From NCBI RefSeq assembly GCF_037076565.1, contig NZ_AP029028.1, forward strand, positions 2,542,001 to 2,606,000: a DNA stretch of 64,000 nt, written 5' to 3'. This stretch comes from Herbaspirillum sp. DW155 (GTDB taxonomy: Bacteria > Pseudomonadota > Gammaproteobacteria > Burkholderiales > Burkholderiaceae_D). This document shows positions 32,729 to 41,693 of this stretch, one piece after another. Both the position numbers and the translations under genes were made by a program. The notes under the pieces are model-generated. The model was not told the origin of the DNA, searched no databases, and saw only the letters and a program-made list of their open reading frames with translations. Position 1 is the stretch's first letter. Each line of letters opens with the position of its first letter.

Positions 32729-34999
32729 TAATAATCGTGTCTGCAACACCCAGCCGAAAGAGCTCAGTGTTTTGTAGGTGTCTTAGCGAGTGAGGTAACA
32801 GGGACAAGCGCCGGTCTTCTTCGGTTTCCCCGTAAATTTCAAAGAGAGTAGGGCAACTGCTCTCGTCTGAAGAAAGGCCGAGTCTGAGAACTTCTTGGGT
32901 GGCGATGCCAACGCCGACTACTCGGCCAACGTGACAAGGAATATTGTCTCGCCCCTCTGCAAGGGCGCGTTTTGGCTGCAAGAAGAGCATTTCCCATGGC
33001 TGCACGAGCCTGCCACCGTCCAATTGGAAAGGGGTAAGATCGGAAAGCTTGGTCGGCGTCTGTTCGCGAATATATTTTTCTGCATCGCTCACTCGCACGA
33101 AAGCATGCAAAGCGCCGTGACCTCTGTTCGGACTTCCGTTCTGATCACGAAGTATCATTCCGTTTTTCCTTAAACGGATAGAAAACTGATAAAGTGCCAT
33201 TCGCGGCTTAAGCGACCCACAGCGCTGTAAATCAATCAATCGGTCCAGCTCGATCGGATCATAACTAGCGCGGTAACTATCGAAGAACGGTTGCGCAGCG
33301 GCCGCCGAGATTTCCGTCGTCAAGACCATCCCTGTCAGGTGCACATAGAGATCGATAATTGGAAGTAAGGCATCTGGCTCGTACATAGGTAGCAGGCGAC
33401 CTGTTTCGCATTGAGCTTGAAGTGTTCGACGCAGCGGGGCTGTTAGGCGCTCCACTTCTTGCAACGTCTCGCAAACTATCTGCTCAAACATCGCCGGGAT
33501 GTACTGCGACTCTTCCCATAGATTGCCGCCTTGCTTTCGGGTGCTGCCTTGTTTCTCTGAATAGTGCCTAAGAAGTAAAGCCCTAGAAATACCACCATGC
33601 TTCGCTGCGGGAGCGCCGAATTCATCATGGTAATCATGGGTTCTCTTCCAATCTAATGGAAGCAAGGCGATTTCACCGATTCGAAGTCCAGTGATTGTAA
33701 GCAGCTTGCCTTGCGCAAACCGGATAGCATCCGTAAAGGTCTTCGGTCTTTCGGTGAACACGATGCGCATAAACTCCCAAAACGCGCGCATTTCTGGAAG
33801 TTTTTCCTCCGACTTTCGCTCTTGTAGCGCTGCCTTGATATCTGCCGTCTTTTTGACGAATTTTGCTTGATGCACCTTCCCAGGTTTTCGTAGCCGCTCC
33901 GTCCCAATAAAAGGCATAAGCGGCGCTGCATCGACAAGATGATGCGCATCGAGAACAGTCTTGACAAAGGATCGGATGACGACTGCAGACTGCCCGGATG
34001 ATTGAAGTGAAAGCGCAATGGAAAGGCAAAGATCAATGTCGTCGGCAACTAATTGCCACGGCGCCTTATTGTTGGTTACGGTAGCGATTAGGCGCATCGC
34101 ACTGCAGGTTGCTAATACATGCGATAGGCTTCGGCCAGCCAGCACGACCTGCTGCAGGACGTATGATTTGACCAGTTCTTGCCAATGCACTGAAACGGGC
34201 ACTGACTTCTGGTCAGCTGCCACCATGCAGGGCAGCCCTCGTTCGCGCATTTCAACGGCCACTTGAGGCAGGGTACCGAACTGGCGCAGTTTTGAACCCG
34301 TCGGATTTCCGTCTTTCGACAGCTTCCTAAGATCCCAAGCCGAGCCATCAATGGCCACGCCACTATGATCAAGACGTATTTCCCAGCCGATCAGCTCCCG
34401 CGCAGCGATCTCTCTTCCAACATCAATGAATCGGGTAAATGGGGCAGGGGGCACACCAACAAATGGGTCTTCAGTCTGCATTGAGCTCTCCTAAGCCTCC
34501 GATAACAGCTTGGACTTCTGATATTGTTCGCTTCAACTGGAGAAAGGCCGGAGAATCCGCTTCGCCACGGGAGGTCGAGTAAAAGAAGTTCACCACCTCT
34601 CGGAAGCCACGCAGTACTTCTTGATGTATTGATTCGTCTGAGACAGGAAGAAATTTAGGACATCCGTAACATGCCGTCACCGGATTGAATGGGCAGGAAG
34701 GCTGCCCCGTAGTGCACGCTCCTATTCCTGCGATTGGTATGCCGTGTGGAACGCCCGCCACTTGCTGCTCTCCCTTCAGCTTTCTCAGCTCTTCAGGATG
34801 AATGAAGCCCGTCGTGCCCATATTTGCTACTTGGCGATATGTATCTGAAATACCCAGTGCTTGATTAACTCGCTCAGCCTGCGTGGCCGATGCAGCGTAA
34901 TACACCTGCCCTGATTCTAGGCTGGAATGCCCTGACCTGAGACGAATTTTGTAGCCACCGGATAAGTGAGTTCTTTATGCTAACGCCAAGGAGAACTCA

Positions 35000-35263
35000 A
35001 TGAAGAAGAGATTTACGGACGAACAGATCATCAGCATCTTGCGGGAGGCGGAGAGCAAGGAGATTGCGACGGTAGATCTGTGCAAGCGCCACAACATTAC
35101 TGAGCAGACCTTTTACCGCTGGAGAAACAAGTTTGGCGGTATGGATGTCTCGGACGCCCGGCGGCTCAGAGAGCTTGAATCGGAGAACGACAAGCTCAAA
35201 CGCATGGTGGCGGAACAACTGCTGGTGATTGATGGCTTGAAGGAGTTAAGCCGAGAAAAATGA
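35000..35263 (+). CDS. IS3-family transposase OrfA
   Basis: This 87-residue helix-turn-helix protein starts [18 protein letters not shown] after a good AAGGAGA ribosome-binding site. It contains the Leu-zipper-like C-terminus [18 protein letters not shown] typical of OrfA. It recognises the IS ends and forms the N-terminus of the OrfAB transposase. Its end (GAAAAATGATG) overlaps the start of OrfB. Confidence 0.95.
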   Translation: MKKRFTDEQIISILREAESKEIATVDLCKRHNITEQTFYRWRNKFGGMDVSDARRLRELESENDKLKRMVAEQLLVIDGLKELSREK

Positions 35264-36099
35264 TGACCTCCGCGGGCCGGCGCGAAGCGCTTGAAGTCCT
35301 TACTCGTCGGGGGCTGTCGCAACGCAAGGCATGTCGTTATCTGGAACTGAGCCGGCGGGTAGCAGGTTATCAGTTGCTACAACCCGAAAAGGATCGGAGC
35401 CTGACGCAGCAGCTCATCGCGGCATCGCAAGAGGTCCCTCGCTTCGGCTACCGGCGTATGTCTGCCTGGCTGGCCTTGGGCGAGTCCCGAGTGCGACGGC
35501 TCTGGAGCGAGCTAAAACTGGGCCTTCCACGAAAGCGGCCTCGCAGGCGTCGATGCGGCAATGATATTCGGCTACCTGGAGCAACCAAGCCCAATTCGGT
35601 CTGGAGCTACGACTTTGTTCATGACCAGATGGTGGATGGACGCTCATTGAAGATGCTGTGCGTGATCGATGAATACACCCGGGAATGCCTGGCCATCGAA
35701 GTTGCTGCCAGTTTGCGCTCCCAGGACGTCATCCTGACGCTCTCGCGCTTGATGCGGTTACATGGAAAGCCGGCCTACGTTCGGTCGGACAATGGAGCCG
35801 AGTTCACAGCGGCCAAGGTCATGCGATGGCTGCGGGACGCCTCAGTTGGTCCGGCCTTCATTGCGCCAGGCAGTCCATGGCAGAACGGATTCGTGGAAAG
35901 CTTCAATGGCAAGCTGCGTGACGAACTGCTTAACCGGGAGTGGTTCCGCAGCCGGGTAGAGGCGAAGGTGCTGATCGAAAGATGGCGCCAGTTCTACAAC
36001 GAGCGCAGGCCGCATAGCGCACATAACTACCAACCTCCAGCTACGGTTCGTCGAGCCTGGTTGGAATCGAATATGATCGACAACCGACTCACTGCCTGA
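35260..36099 (+). CDS. IS3-family transposase OrfB (DDE integrase core)
   Basis: This 279-residue protein has the N-terminal HTH_21-like region ([17 protein letters not shown]) and the rve catalytic core. The DDE residues are in [19 protein letters not shown] and [13 protein letters not shown], followed by [12 protein letters not shown]. It is complete and probably active, unlike the recombinase gene it interrupts. It may be made on its own or fused to OrfA by a -1 frameshift near AAAAATGATG. Confidence 0.95.
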   Translation: MMTSAGRREALEVLTRRGLSQRKACRYLELSRRVAGYQLLQPEKDRSLTQQLIAASQEVPRFGYRRMSAWLALGESRVRRLWSELKLGLPRKRPRRRRCGNDIRLPGATKPNSVWSYDFVHDQMVDGRSLKMLCVIDEYTRECLAIEVAASLRSQDVILTLSRLMRLHGKPAYVRSDNGAEFTAAKVMRWLRDASVGPAFIAPGSPWQNGFVESFNGKLRDELLNREWFRSRVEAKVLIERWRQFYNERRPHSAHNYQPPATVRRAWLESNMIDNRLTA

Positions 36100-37167
36100 T
36101 TGGCTACAAATTACCGACGCAGGTCAGCCCCATGTATTCGGCGAGTTCTTCTGCACTGGCACCGGCATCGACCATTCGCATAGCACCGGAATGTCGTAGA
36201 TCTCTAGCGGACCACTCAACGCCGGTCACTTCCAGTAGCAACTCTCGAATGCGGATAGAGATCGACGCCGCGTCAGTGTAGGCTAGAAAATGGGCATTTC
36301 CCGGGTTGTGCGAAGTTCTGGAAAAAATCTCGCTGAAAATAATTGCCCACTCCCGTTTGACCCGCCGTACTAAGGGCATCCGCCTCATTGAGTCATCACG
36401 CTGTTTGAGCATCCGAAAAGTCAAATGGACAGAGAAATTCCCATTTTGGGACGAAATTATTCGACAATCGCGGCGTCGGAGCACTCCAATTTGCTTTGGA
36501 CGCATCGAGAATTGATAGCTACAAATTATGAGAGCCGTATCGATTAGAGATGCCAGAGACATATCTTTCGCGGCAACTGCACGTTCTTCAATCCACCGAA
36601 CCAGCCGCGCTTCGTCTTCTATCGATATAAAAACGTCTCTTCTGCGGACCGCAGCAAATTTGTCAACTGGCGGAAGGGGGAGTGAAGAGGAAATGAAGGT
36701 TAGATAGTTCGGCGTCCATTCGCCGATTCTTCGTTCGGCCAGAAATACCAGTAAGGATTTAAGACCCTTGAACACGTCGACATAGGGGATTTTGACTCGC
36801 AAATTATCCCAAAGTGGCCTGGCATCTGCCGGGGTGCATTGGATAAGATCAATTAGGTCATTAATCTCAACATGAACGAGGCTGCAGAAATTGAGCCGGG
36901 CGGTAGCTGCTGAGCCGCGCGTTAAGCGCTCAGCGACATACGCTTGCAGCAGGCGCTGCAATGGCGGCGAAGGCGAGTACCGGTCGAAACGCAGCCGGTG
37001 GTTCCGACCATCGATAGAAACGAGCCATCGCTCCGATGCCAAATCCTTAATACTGCAATCTTCATCAGTGTAATCATCAATGTAGCGAACCACGGATGGT
37101 AGAGCAGGGACGTTAACGAGAAGTAGTCGTACATTTGAGCCATCTTCCACTGTATAAGGGTGCTGGG

Positions 37168-38028
37168 TCATTGTGGTAACTCCATAAGCATCGCGACGCG
37201 ATCATCAAAATGATCACCCCAGACAGCGTTCAATCTCTCTTCAAAGGCCGCCTTCGCATAAAGCAATGGCATTGACGAGGTTGCCGCCCACCCAAAATAG
37301 CTGCGCATCTTCTGCATTACTTCGGGCATTGAATCTCCAAGGGTCAGTAACTGCTTCATCCTTATCACCGCCGCTGTATGGCGCAAGTCGTGCGGGGATA
37401 TCGACGTCATGCCTGTTCGATCCTGCAAAGTCCTTAAAGCGGTTGATGAAAGCGATGAGGTAAGAACCTTGAAGAAATGATTAACCCCCTCGGCTGACAG
37501 CGGTTGACCTCGCATGCTGCTCAAGAAGTAGGGATGTTTTGGACGCCCACGATAGTTTTCAGAGTATGTGTAAAAGGCCTCCGCCACAATTCCACCCACC
37601 GGGATCTGTCGAATTGACGACACATTTTTGATGCTCGGACTCGAATGTCGTGGATCATCATTTTCATCAGCGCTGGTTTGAACGTTAAGCCAAAATTGCC
37701 GGCCAGAGAACGAATTCTCTGATTTTAGGAAATCCGCCCTTAACGTCAACGTTTCGCCGCGTCGTAGACCTGCATTAAGCAGGAGCAGGAATGTGCAATA
37801 AGCGCGCCACTGCGTAGCCGGCGACTTAAACGGATTAGCCTCAGCACCAGGCACAACCAACTCGAAAAGCTCGGACAACACCGAAGCTGGCAGCGCACGA
37901 ACGAAATGAGGAGAGCTTTTCTTGCCCACCCTCAGCTGGCCATACAGCCGATCTAGTCGCTCTGAATGTCCTTGCATCCAAAATTCAAGTTCGCCTTGGT
38001 GACCGTATCTGATATTGGGATATCTCAT
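37168..38028 (-). CDS. Chimeric ORF: 22 codons of an inovirus DUF3653 gene fused to a truncated GinA-like tyrosine recombinase
   Basis: Residues 1-22 (MRYPNIRYGHQGELEFWMQG) are identical to the start of the phage protein at 57941-58285. From residue 23 (ERLDRLYGQLRV) the sequence is a tyrosine-recombinase catalytic domain. Box I is NAGLRRGETL, box II HDLRHTAAV, then YFGWAATSSMPLLYAKAA with a candidate nucleophile Tyr. The core-binding N-terminus of the recombinase is lost. The junction at 37964 kept the reading frame, so the phage start codon and promoter region now drive it. Its stop overlaps the next recombinase start by four bases. Whether the truncated enzyme works is unknown. Confidence 0.8.
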   Translation of the reverse strand: MRYPNIRYGHQGELEFWMQGHSERLDRLYGQLRVGKKSSPHFVRALPASVLSELFELVVPGAEANPFKSPATQWRAYCTFLLLLNAGLRRGETLTLRADFLKSENSFSGRQFWLNVQTSADENDDPRHSSPSIKNVSSIRQIPVGGIVAEAFYTYSENYRGRPKHPYFLSSMRGQPLSAEGVNHFFKVLTSSLSSTALRTLQDRTGMTSISPHDLRHTAAVIRMKQLLTLGDSMPEVMQKMRSYFGWAATSSMPLLYAKAAFEERLNAVWGDHFDDRVAMLMELPQ

Positions 38029-38149
38029 ATGGGCGCTCGCGTTTTATTTGGTTGGGTAGATAAGTGGTTGCCATCAAAAATATGTTCCCAAAATACGAGA
38101 ACTTATGCCGTTGGTTCCACGCACATAGAATCTCGTCGATTTCGCATAA
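37964..38149. mobile_element. Right-end remnant of a third inovirus
   Basis: This segment matches the right end of the second complete phage (58221-58405) almost base for base, through the start of the DUF3653 gene and into the XerC half of the dif-like site. Everything further left of that phage is missing and replaced by recombinase sequence. A third phage copy therefore once stood left of the present two. Confidence 0.85.
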
Positions 38150-38166
38150 TTTGTAGGAAGTTTGAC
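38139..38166. other. Hybrid dif-like site (left boundary of phage 1)
   Basis: The XerC arm ATTTCGCATAA and the 6-bp centre TTTGTA are identical to the chromosomal dif at 58395. The XerD arm reads GGAAGTTTGAC, unlike the true arm TTATGTAAAAT. Such a half-conserved site is what integration of a CTX-phi-like phage attP into dif leaves at phage junctions. Confidence 0.85.
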
Positions 38167-38177
38167 AGGCAAAATCA

Positions 38178-38233
38178 GTTACTGCGCCACTCGCCGGATT
38201 CGAATCCAGCAGGTGTTTGCCGTACGCAGTAAC
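38178..38233. repeat. Phage-end hairpin
   Basis: A perfect 9-bp inverted repeat GTTACTGCG/CGCAGTAAC encloses 38 bases covering the last codons of the repressor. The same arms recur in phage 2 at 49221-49276, although the loop differs. It sits about 28 bp from the dif-like site in both phages. It may be a folded part of the single-stranded attachment site or the repressor terminator. Confidence 0.5.
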
Positions 38234-38502
38234 AAATCAAAAGACGGTAATAATTTTTCTAGCGGTTGCTTGATTCGTCCTTTTTCTTTTTTTCGCCTCG
38301 CATCTTCACGTGCGAGCAATCGGAATACTTCCGCCTCTTCCATTCCCGCTTCTCTGGCTAATAGCAATGCCGTCGAAAAATCCGGGAGCGTTTTTCCTAG
38401 TGAGTAGTTGCTCAGGGATGTCTGGGGTATGCCCCAGGCTTTCGCCAAGCTGTTAACGCTGCGCCCCCGTATGGCTTTCGCTATGAATTCTTCGTATGTC
38501 AT
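38179..38502 (-). CDS. Phage 1 repressor (XRE/HTH-like)
   Basis: This 107-residue protein begins MTYEEFIAKAIRGRSVNSLA with GGAG eight bases before the ATG. A helix-turn-helix is predicted around residues 14-45 (VNSLAKAWGIPQTSLSNYSL). It is transcribed divergently from the ssDNA-binding protein gene, in the position of RstR/Cro-type inovirus repressors. It shares its start and its last few residues with the phage 2 repressor but differs strongly in between. It probably binds the repeated TTAACCA/TGGTTAA sites just upstream and keeps the phage quiescent. Confidence 0.8.
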   Translation of the reverse strand: MTYEEFIAKAIRGRSVNSLAKAWGIPQTSLSNYSLGKTLPDFSTALLLAREAGMEEAEVFRLLAREDARRKKEKGRIKQPLEKLLPSFDLLLRTANTCWIRIRRVAQ

Positions 38503-38519
38503 TTAAAACTCCGATTAGG

Positions 38520-38592
38520 TTAATTAACCAAATATGGTTAATATTTGCCTTGAATTAACCATTTATGGTTAAAGCATATTTGGTTAATCCGT
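38520..38592. promoter_or_regulatory. Phage 1 operator cluster
   Basis: Two 18-bp near-palindromes, TTAACCAAATATGGTTAA (38525-38542) and TTAACCATTTATGGTTAA (38556-38573), start 31 bp apart, about three helical turns. A third half site with ATTTGGTTAA ends at 38588. They lie between the divergent repressor and early genes and are absent from phage 2. They are the obvious repressor targets, though this is not proven. Confidence 0.75.
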
Positions 38593-38669
38593 ACCATATC
38601 ACAAGCGCGAGGGCATCCGTCCGGCTGTGCGCTTGTCCCTTCTCAATATTCAGTCTAGAGGCTCGAAAA

Positions 38670-38981
38670 ATGGCTAAGTCGATCATTGAAATCATCCACG
38701 TTGTCCCCCTGTCTGGCGTCGGCAAAAAGTCCGGTAACGCTTATGACATGCGCTTTGCGCAATGCATCGTTCATCACGTCAACAAAGAGACCGGCCAAGT
38801 GGAGCCGCTTGTTGGTGAACTGCTCCTGCCGAAGCAATACAACGATATTCCGCGAGGGATGTACGAAGTTGATTTTCGCCTGTCGGTCGCACAAGACAAG
38901 CGAATTCAGTCGGTGGTCGATACCATCGTTCCCTATAGCCCGAAGGCCGCGCCAAAAGAACCAGCAAAAGCTGCGGCCTGA
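38670..38981 (+). CDS. Single-stranded DNA-binding protein (gene V-like)
   Basis: 103 residues starting MAKSIIEIIHVVPLSGVGKK, with GAGG nine bases upstream; a longer frame from 38565 has no ribosome-binding site and is not conserved in phage 2. It is the first gene right of the repressor, the position of the helix-destabilising protein. That protein coats new viral single strands and hands them to the assembly machinery. The beta-rich core (YDMRFAQCIVHHV, MYEVDFRLSVA) and an Ala/Lys/Pro-rich tail fit the family. The phage 2 copy differs at only a few C-terminal residues. Confidence 0.85.
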   Translation: MAKSIIEIIHVVPLSGVGKKSGNAYDMRFAQCIVHHVNKETGQVEPLVGELLLPKQYNDIPRGMYEVDFRLSVAQDKRIQSVVDTIVPYSPKAAPKEPAKAAA

Positions 38982-38983
38982 CC

Positions 38984-39154
38984 ATGAAACAGGCGGCGGA
39001 TAAATTCACGGCGGATTTGTTTAGTAGTCCCCACCGTGGCCGCCCGCCGAAGCTCGCACCTAAAACGAATGCACAACGTCAGCGCGAGTTTCGCCAGCGG
39101 CGCAAGTTCGATTTCCTAATTTCCGTCACGCGTAACGATCAATCCAATGCCTAA
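38984..39154 (+). CDS. Small basic phage protein, 56 aa
   Basis: The frame begins two bases after the ssDNA-binding protein stop and reads MKQAADKFTADLFSS, then a highly basic stretch (RGRPPKLAPKT, QRQREFRQRRK). The strong positive charge suggests nucleic-acid binding. It is conserved in phage 2 with only PH to GR changes and overlaps the next start by eight bases. The function is unknown. Confidence 0.75.
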   Translation: MKQAADKFTADLFSSPHRGRPPKLAPKTNAQRQREFRQRRKFDFLISVTRNDQSNA

Positions 39155-39386
39155 GTACGTCCTGTACTGCTCGCAAGATGCCGCGCCTACCGTGTCAGTA
39201 GACGGCAAGCTTTCATGCGACGGCGGTACAGCGGCGCTGCAGGTCGGGTTGCTGGAAACAACGCTGGATACGCCGGATGCATCGTCAGTGGCCGGTGTCT
39301 GGACTGCCGGTTTCTCCTTGGTGATGGCGTGTTTCCTGATCGGACGCTGCATTGGCGCAGTACTTCAAATGATTCGGGAGGGATGA
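39147..39386 (+). CDS. Small virion membrane protein, 79 aa
   Basis: Begins MPKYVLYCSQDAAPTVS and ends with one transmembrane helix (VWTAGFSLVMACFLIGRCIGAVL, residues about 50-72). Small single-helix proteins just before the major coat gene are typically minor tip proteins (pVII/pIX-like) in inoviruses. It is conserved in phage 2. The exact role is inferred from position. Confidence 0.75.
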   Translation: MPKYVLYCSQDAAPTVSVDGKLSCDGGTAALQVGLLETTLDTPDASSVAGVWTAGFSLVMACFLIGRCIGAVLQMIREG

Positions 39387-39478
39387 TGTCAAGAGACGCG
39401 ATCACGGGTTTATTGGCGGCTGGCGTTGCCGCTCTGTGGGTTCTGGATTTCGTTCTGATCTTCCGGACCTTCTGCTAG
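39386..39478 (+). CDS. Minor coat-like peptide, 30 aa
   Basis: A 30-residue hydrophobic peptide (MSRDAITGLLAAGVAALWVL and so on) starts in the stop of the preceding gene, after GGGAGGG. It is about the size of pVII or pIX of Ff phages and is repeated in phage 2 with a single Thr-to-Ala change. It is probably one of the tip proteins. Confidence 0.7.
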   Translation: MSRDAITGLLAAGVAALWVLDFVLIFRTFC

Positions 39479-39539
39479 AGATTTGCCTATGTTGGGCAAG
39501 CGCTGCCGGACGTTTCCGGCGTTTTATAGGGGTAAAACC

Positions 39540-39776
39540 ATGCAAGTGCTCTCCAAGTTCAAGAAAGGTGCAGCCGTGGCCGCTGCTGGTCTGGCCGCAG
39601 TCGCCGCGGTGCCTGCTCATGCCGCTGGCTCCAGCGTTGATCTGAGTTCGATCACCGGTGCCGTCTCGTCCGGTGACATCGTGACCGGCGTGCTTGCCAT
39701 CGGTGCGGTTCTGGCCGTGGTGCATGTGACCGTGAAAGCGGCCAAGCTGGTGATGGCGTTCCTGAAGTCGGCCTAA
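39540..39776 (+). CDS. Major coat protein (pVIII-like)
   Basis: 78 residues: a signal peptide of 28 residues ending VPAHA, then a 50-residue mature protein with an acidic N-terminus (SSVDLSSITG), a central hydrophobic helix (VTGVLAIGAVLAVVHVTV) and a basic C-terminus (KAAKLVMAFLKSA). This is the classical layout of filamentous-phage major coat proteins, whose basic end faces the DNA. AGGGG lies upstream of the ATG, and a strong terminator follows. The mature protein is identical in phage 2; only one residue of the signal peptide differs. Confidence 0.95.
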   Translation: MQVLSKFKKGAAVAAAGLAAVAAVPAHAAGSSVDLSSITGAVSSGDIVTGVLAIGAVLAVVHVTVKAAKLVMAFLKSA

Positions 39777-39797
39777 GGTTCGCCAAGCTGTAATCAG

Positions 39798-39828
39798 GGA
39801 CGATGTAGCGCTGCATCGTCCTTTTTTT
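39798..39828 (+). terminator. Rho-independent terminator after the coat gene
   Basis: An 8-bp stem GGACGATG/CATCGTCC with an 8-base loop is followed by seven T. It would give high coat-protein expression with reduced read-through into the adsorption gene, as in Ff phages. Confidence 0.9.
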
Positions 39829-39853
39829 CGTCCATACGAAAAGGGGGGAAGGC

Positions 39854-39946
39854 GTGAATTACTCGAACTGGTGGTATCTGATCGCATTCGCGTGGGGCAT
39901 GGTTTGCGCGTGGGCTGTCGTCGTCGGTCTTGAGGTTTCAAAATGA
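39854..39946 (+). CDS. Small membrane peptide, 30 aa
   Basis: A GTG at 39854, preceded by GGGGGGAAGGC, opens a 30-residue peptide ([20 protein letters not shown] and so on) with one transmembrane helix. Its stop overlaps the pIII-like start (ATGA). It is conserved in phage 2, where one base is missing upstream of the start. It is probably a minor virion protein. Confidence 0.7.
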   Translation: MNYSNWWYLIAFAWGMVCAWAVVVGLEVSK

Positions 39947-41391
39947 AGCGCGCTCATTTCCTCTTGCTCGTAGCGCTGTGGACCGTTTGGCTGGATGCGC
40001 ATAGCGCTAACGTGCCGGTCTCGAAAGTACAGAATGCGCTGGCCGGTGTGATTCAAGCTAAAGCCGTATCCAACGGCATTTCCGCATCTGATCCCCGCTT
40101 GGCAAATACGTTAGTGCGTTCGTCTTATCCGCTCACGGATGCTGTGGTGAAGGCGACGCAAGCCCAAGCTGCTGCCGGTGGCGCTGCTGCCGCCTCTAGC
40201 ACGCTGGTAGCTTGGGGGACGGTCGGTGCAATTGTCATCGGGGCGGCTGCAGTGGCTGTTGCTGTTGGCTGGGCTATCGGCTATCTCGGGGCAAAGTGGT
40301 ACTACGGTAAAAACGGAAGTGTGCAAGTTGGGGATAATCCTAGCTCGATTAATACGCCTGCGGGCCTTGCACCTCCGGATACGATTTATATTTTTTCCAA
40401 TGCAGTAGCTGGTTCTCCGGATGGTGCGTGTTTAGGCGCGTCGTTTACCGACTTCACGATGTCAGGTGGACATGGCACGCAACGCGCCGTCATGAATTCT
40501 GATGGTAATTGCCACCTCATCCGCTACGTGATTCCCGATACGGGAAGTCCGTACACCATAGACATGGGGTCATTGGGTTTCCCACAGAAATCGTCAGGCA
40601 ATAAAACTCTTTGCCCCGGCATCAAACTAACTGCTTCCAATGGAGTTTGTCCCGCTTCCAATTTCAAAGAGTTAGCTGCGGCCCCTTCGATGAGCGCTGC
40701 TGACGCGGCTAAGTCACTGTCTTCGTCTGATATGGCAGCGCCTTTGCCAACGCAACCCATTGCCGATATCGCTAATGCAGCGTGGCGAAGCGCTGCAGGT
40801 TCGTCCGGCTATGATGGCTTGCCTTATGATGCTTCCAATCCGATCACAACGGGCGATGTCTCCAACTGGCAATCTTCGCATCCTGATTACTGGCCGACCG
40901 TGGGGGACTTTGTAACGCCCCAAAAAGCCACGCCGGTAGATCCGGGAACGGGCAATGTAACCAATCCGATTCCCAGCACTGGCCCCGTGTCTAGTTCGCC
41001 TGCTAGCTCTTCACCGTTTGGATTGCCTACCTCCAGCACTCCACAGTCGTCGGTCGATCCCTCCAGCTCGGCGCCGAATACGGGTACTAATCCCAGTACT
41101 CAGCCGCTAGAAAATCTCGGTCCTGATCCCGGCATTGGCGCGCCTTCATTGGAACCCATTCCAACGGCCACGCAAATTATTGCGCCCACGCGCAATATTT
41201 TTCCGACGCTGAAATCCTTCGTCGTCCCTAGTGTGGATGTGCAATGCCCGACTTGGAGCGTTCCGGTCTTCGGCAAAGACATCGCTTTCAAGGATCACTG
41301 CCCCCTACTGGAGCAATCGAGGTCATCCCTCTATGCCGCAATGGCCGTGGTCTATGCGCTCCTAGCGCTGTTCATTGTGCTTCGCTCATAA
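39943..41391 (+). CDS. pIII-like adsorption protein
   Basis: 482 residues with an N-terminal signal peptide ([21 protein letters not shown]), a hydrophobic stretch near residues 85-110 ([20 protein letters not shown]), a long Ser/Pro/Thr-rich low-complexity linker (about 330-400) and a C-terminal membrane anchor ([16 protein letters not shown]). This is the expected build of the receptor-binding tip protein. The sequence is almost unchanged in phage 2, which suggests both phages use the same receptor. Gene order (between coat and Zot) supports the call. Confidence 0.85.
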   Translation: MKRAHFLLLVALWTVWLDAHSANVPVSKVQNALAGVIQAKAVSNGISASDPRLANTLVRSSYPLTDAVVKATQAQAAAGGAAAASSTLVAWGTVGAIVIGAAAVAVAVGWAIGYLGAKWYYGKNGSVQVGDNPSSINTPAGLAPPDTIYIFSNAVAGSPDGACLGASFTDFTMSGGHGTQRAVMNSDGNCHLIRYVIPDTGSPYTIDMGSLGFPQKSSGNKTLCPGIKLTASNGVCPASNFKELAAAPSMSAADAAKSLSSSDMAAPLPTQPIADIANAAWRSAAGSSGYDGLPYDASNPITTGDVSNWQSSHPDYWPTVGDFVTPQKATPVDPGTGNVTNPIPSTGPVSSSPASSSPFGLPTSSTPQSSVDPSSSAPNTGTNPSTQPLENLGPDPGIGAPSLEPIPTATQIIAPTRNIFPTLKSFVVPSVDVQCPTWSVPVFGKDIAFKDHCPLLEQSRSSLYAAMAVVYALLALFIVLRS

Positions 41392-41403
41392 AGGAGAGGC
41401 GAC

Positions 41404-41691
41404 ATGTTTGGCATCGTTCTATCGGCGCTCAATGCGGTCCTTGCCTTCGTCCTGCGGTCGATTATTGTTAAGCTCGTCGTGTTCTTCGCACTGTTCTTCG
41501 TGACGACTGAATTTATGGCCGTCATCGTGCAATTCCTTCCGACCGGCGATCAACTCACGAATGCCTTCGGCGGCATTCCTAATGCGGTCTGGTATTTCCT
41601 GAACCTATTCAATATCAAGGCCGGGATACCGCTGCTGCTCTCGGCCTACGTGACGCGGTTCACGATCCGCCGTATTCCGTTGATTGGCTGA
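41404..41691 (+). CDS. pVI-like minor virion protein (DUF2523 type)
   Basis: 95 residues with about three hydrophobic segments (LNAVLAFVLRSIIVKLVVFF, LFFVTTEFMAVIV, IPLLLSAYVTRF). Proteins of this size and topology between pIII and Zot are pVI equivalents, which cap the virion together with pIII. It ends two bases before the Zot start. Confidence 0.8.
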   Translation: MFGIVLSALNAVLAFVLRSIIVKLVVFFALFFVTTEFMAVIVQFLPTGDQLTNAFGGIPNAVWYFLNLFNIKAGIPLLLSAYVTRFTIRRIPLIG

Positions 41692-41693
41692 TT

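Larger units (their letters stand above)
30425..34481 (-). pseudogene. GinC-like tyrosine recombinase gene, broken by two IS5-family copies and a nonsense codon
   Basis: The intact part runs from 34481 to 32731 (about 584 codons). It contains the tyrosine-recombinase box LRIGE and the box-II motif HSLRHLQNTE. Removing each IS plus one TA joins VADTII to TKRFNRRSVIQS at 31871, then DLPENRRNL to IVLQGKLKDAL at 30637. The frame ends at a TAA (30425-30427) inside the start of the next gene. The rebuilt protein is about 777 residues. The internal segment also has a TAA at 31834-31836 just before EYDHRSL, so the gene was dead or dying apart from the IS insertions. The N-terminus overlaps the previous recombinase gene by 11 bases. 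The layout fits the third large recombinase of a GInt operon. Confidence 0.75.
34933..36126 (+). mobile_element. IS3-family (IS407-group-like) insertion sequence
   Basis: 1194 bp with ends beginning TGACCTG on both sides and imperfect inverted repeats that share TTTGTAGCC further in. A 4-bp GCCC duplication flanks it (34929-34932 and 36127-36130). Both the TGACCTG end and the 4-bp duplication fit the IS407 group. Excision with one GCCC restores the recombinase frame exactly. Confidence 0.92.
34471..37171 (-). pseudogene. GinB-like tyrosine recombinase gene, interrupted by an IS3-family element
   Basis: The N-terminal part (37171 to 36131) starts MTQHPYTVEDGSN, four bases overlapping the previous gene. 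It carries SMRPKQIG (box I Arg) and DLRHSGAM (box II), then ends AEYMG at the insertion. Removing the IS and one GCCC duplication joins this to HSSLESGQVYYAASATQ at 34928, which holds the candidate nucleophile Tyr. The frame continues to GGLGELNAD at 34471. Four cysteines (CTTGQPSCPFNPVTACYGC) form a probable zinc-binding tail. The rebuilt protein is about 500 residues. It corresponds to the second recombinase of a GInt operon. Confidence 0.78.

Noticed and set aside
38178-38233. tRNA-like stretch (GGATTCGAATCC with flanking stem)
   Set aside because: There is no anticodon arm or CCA-compatible acceptor. It is the end of the repressor gene, and the T-loop-like motif is lost in phage 2.
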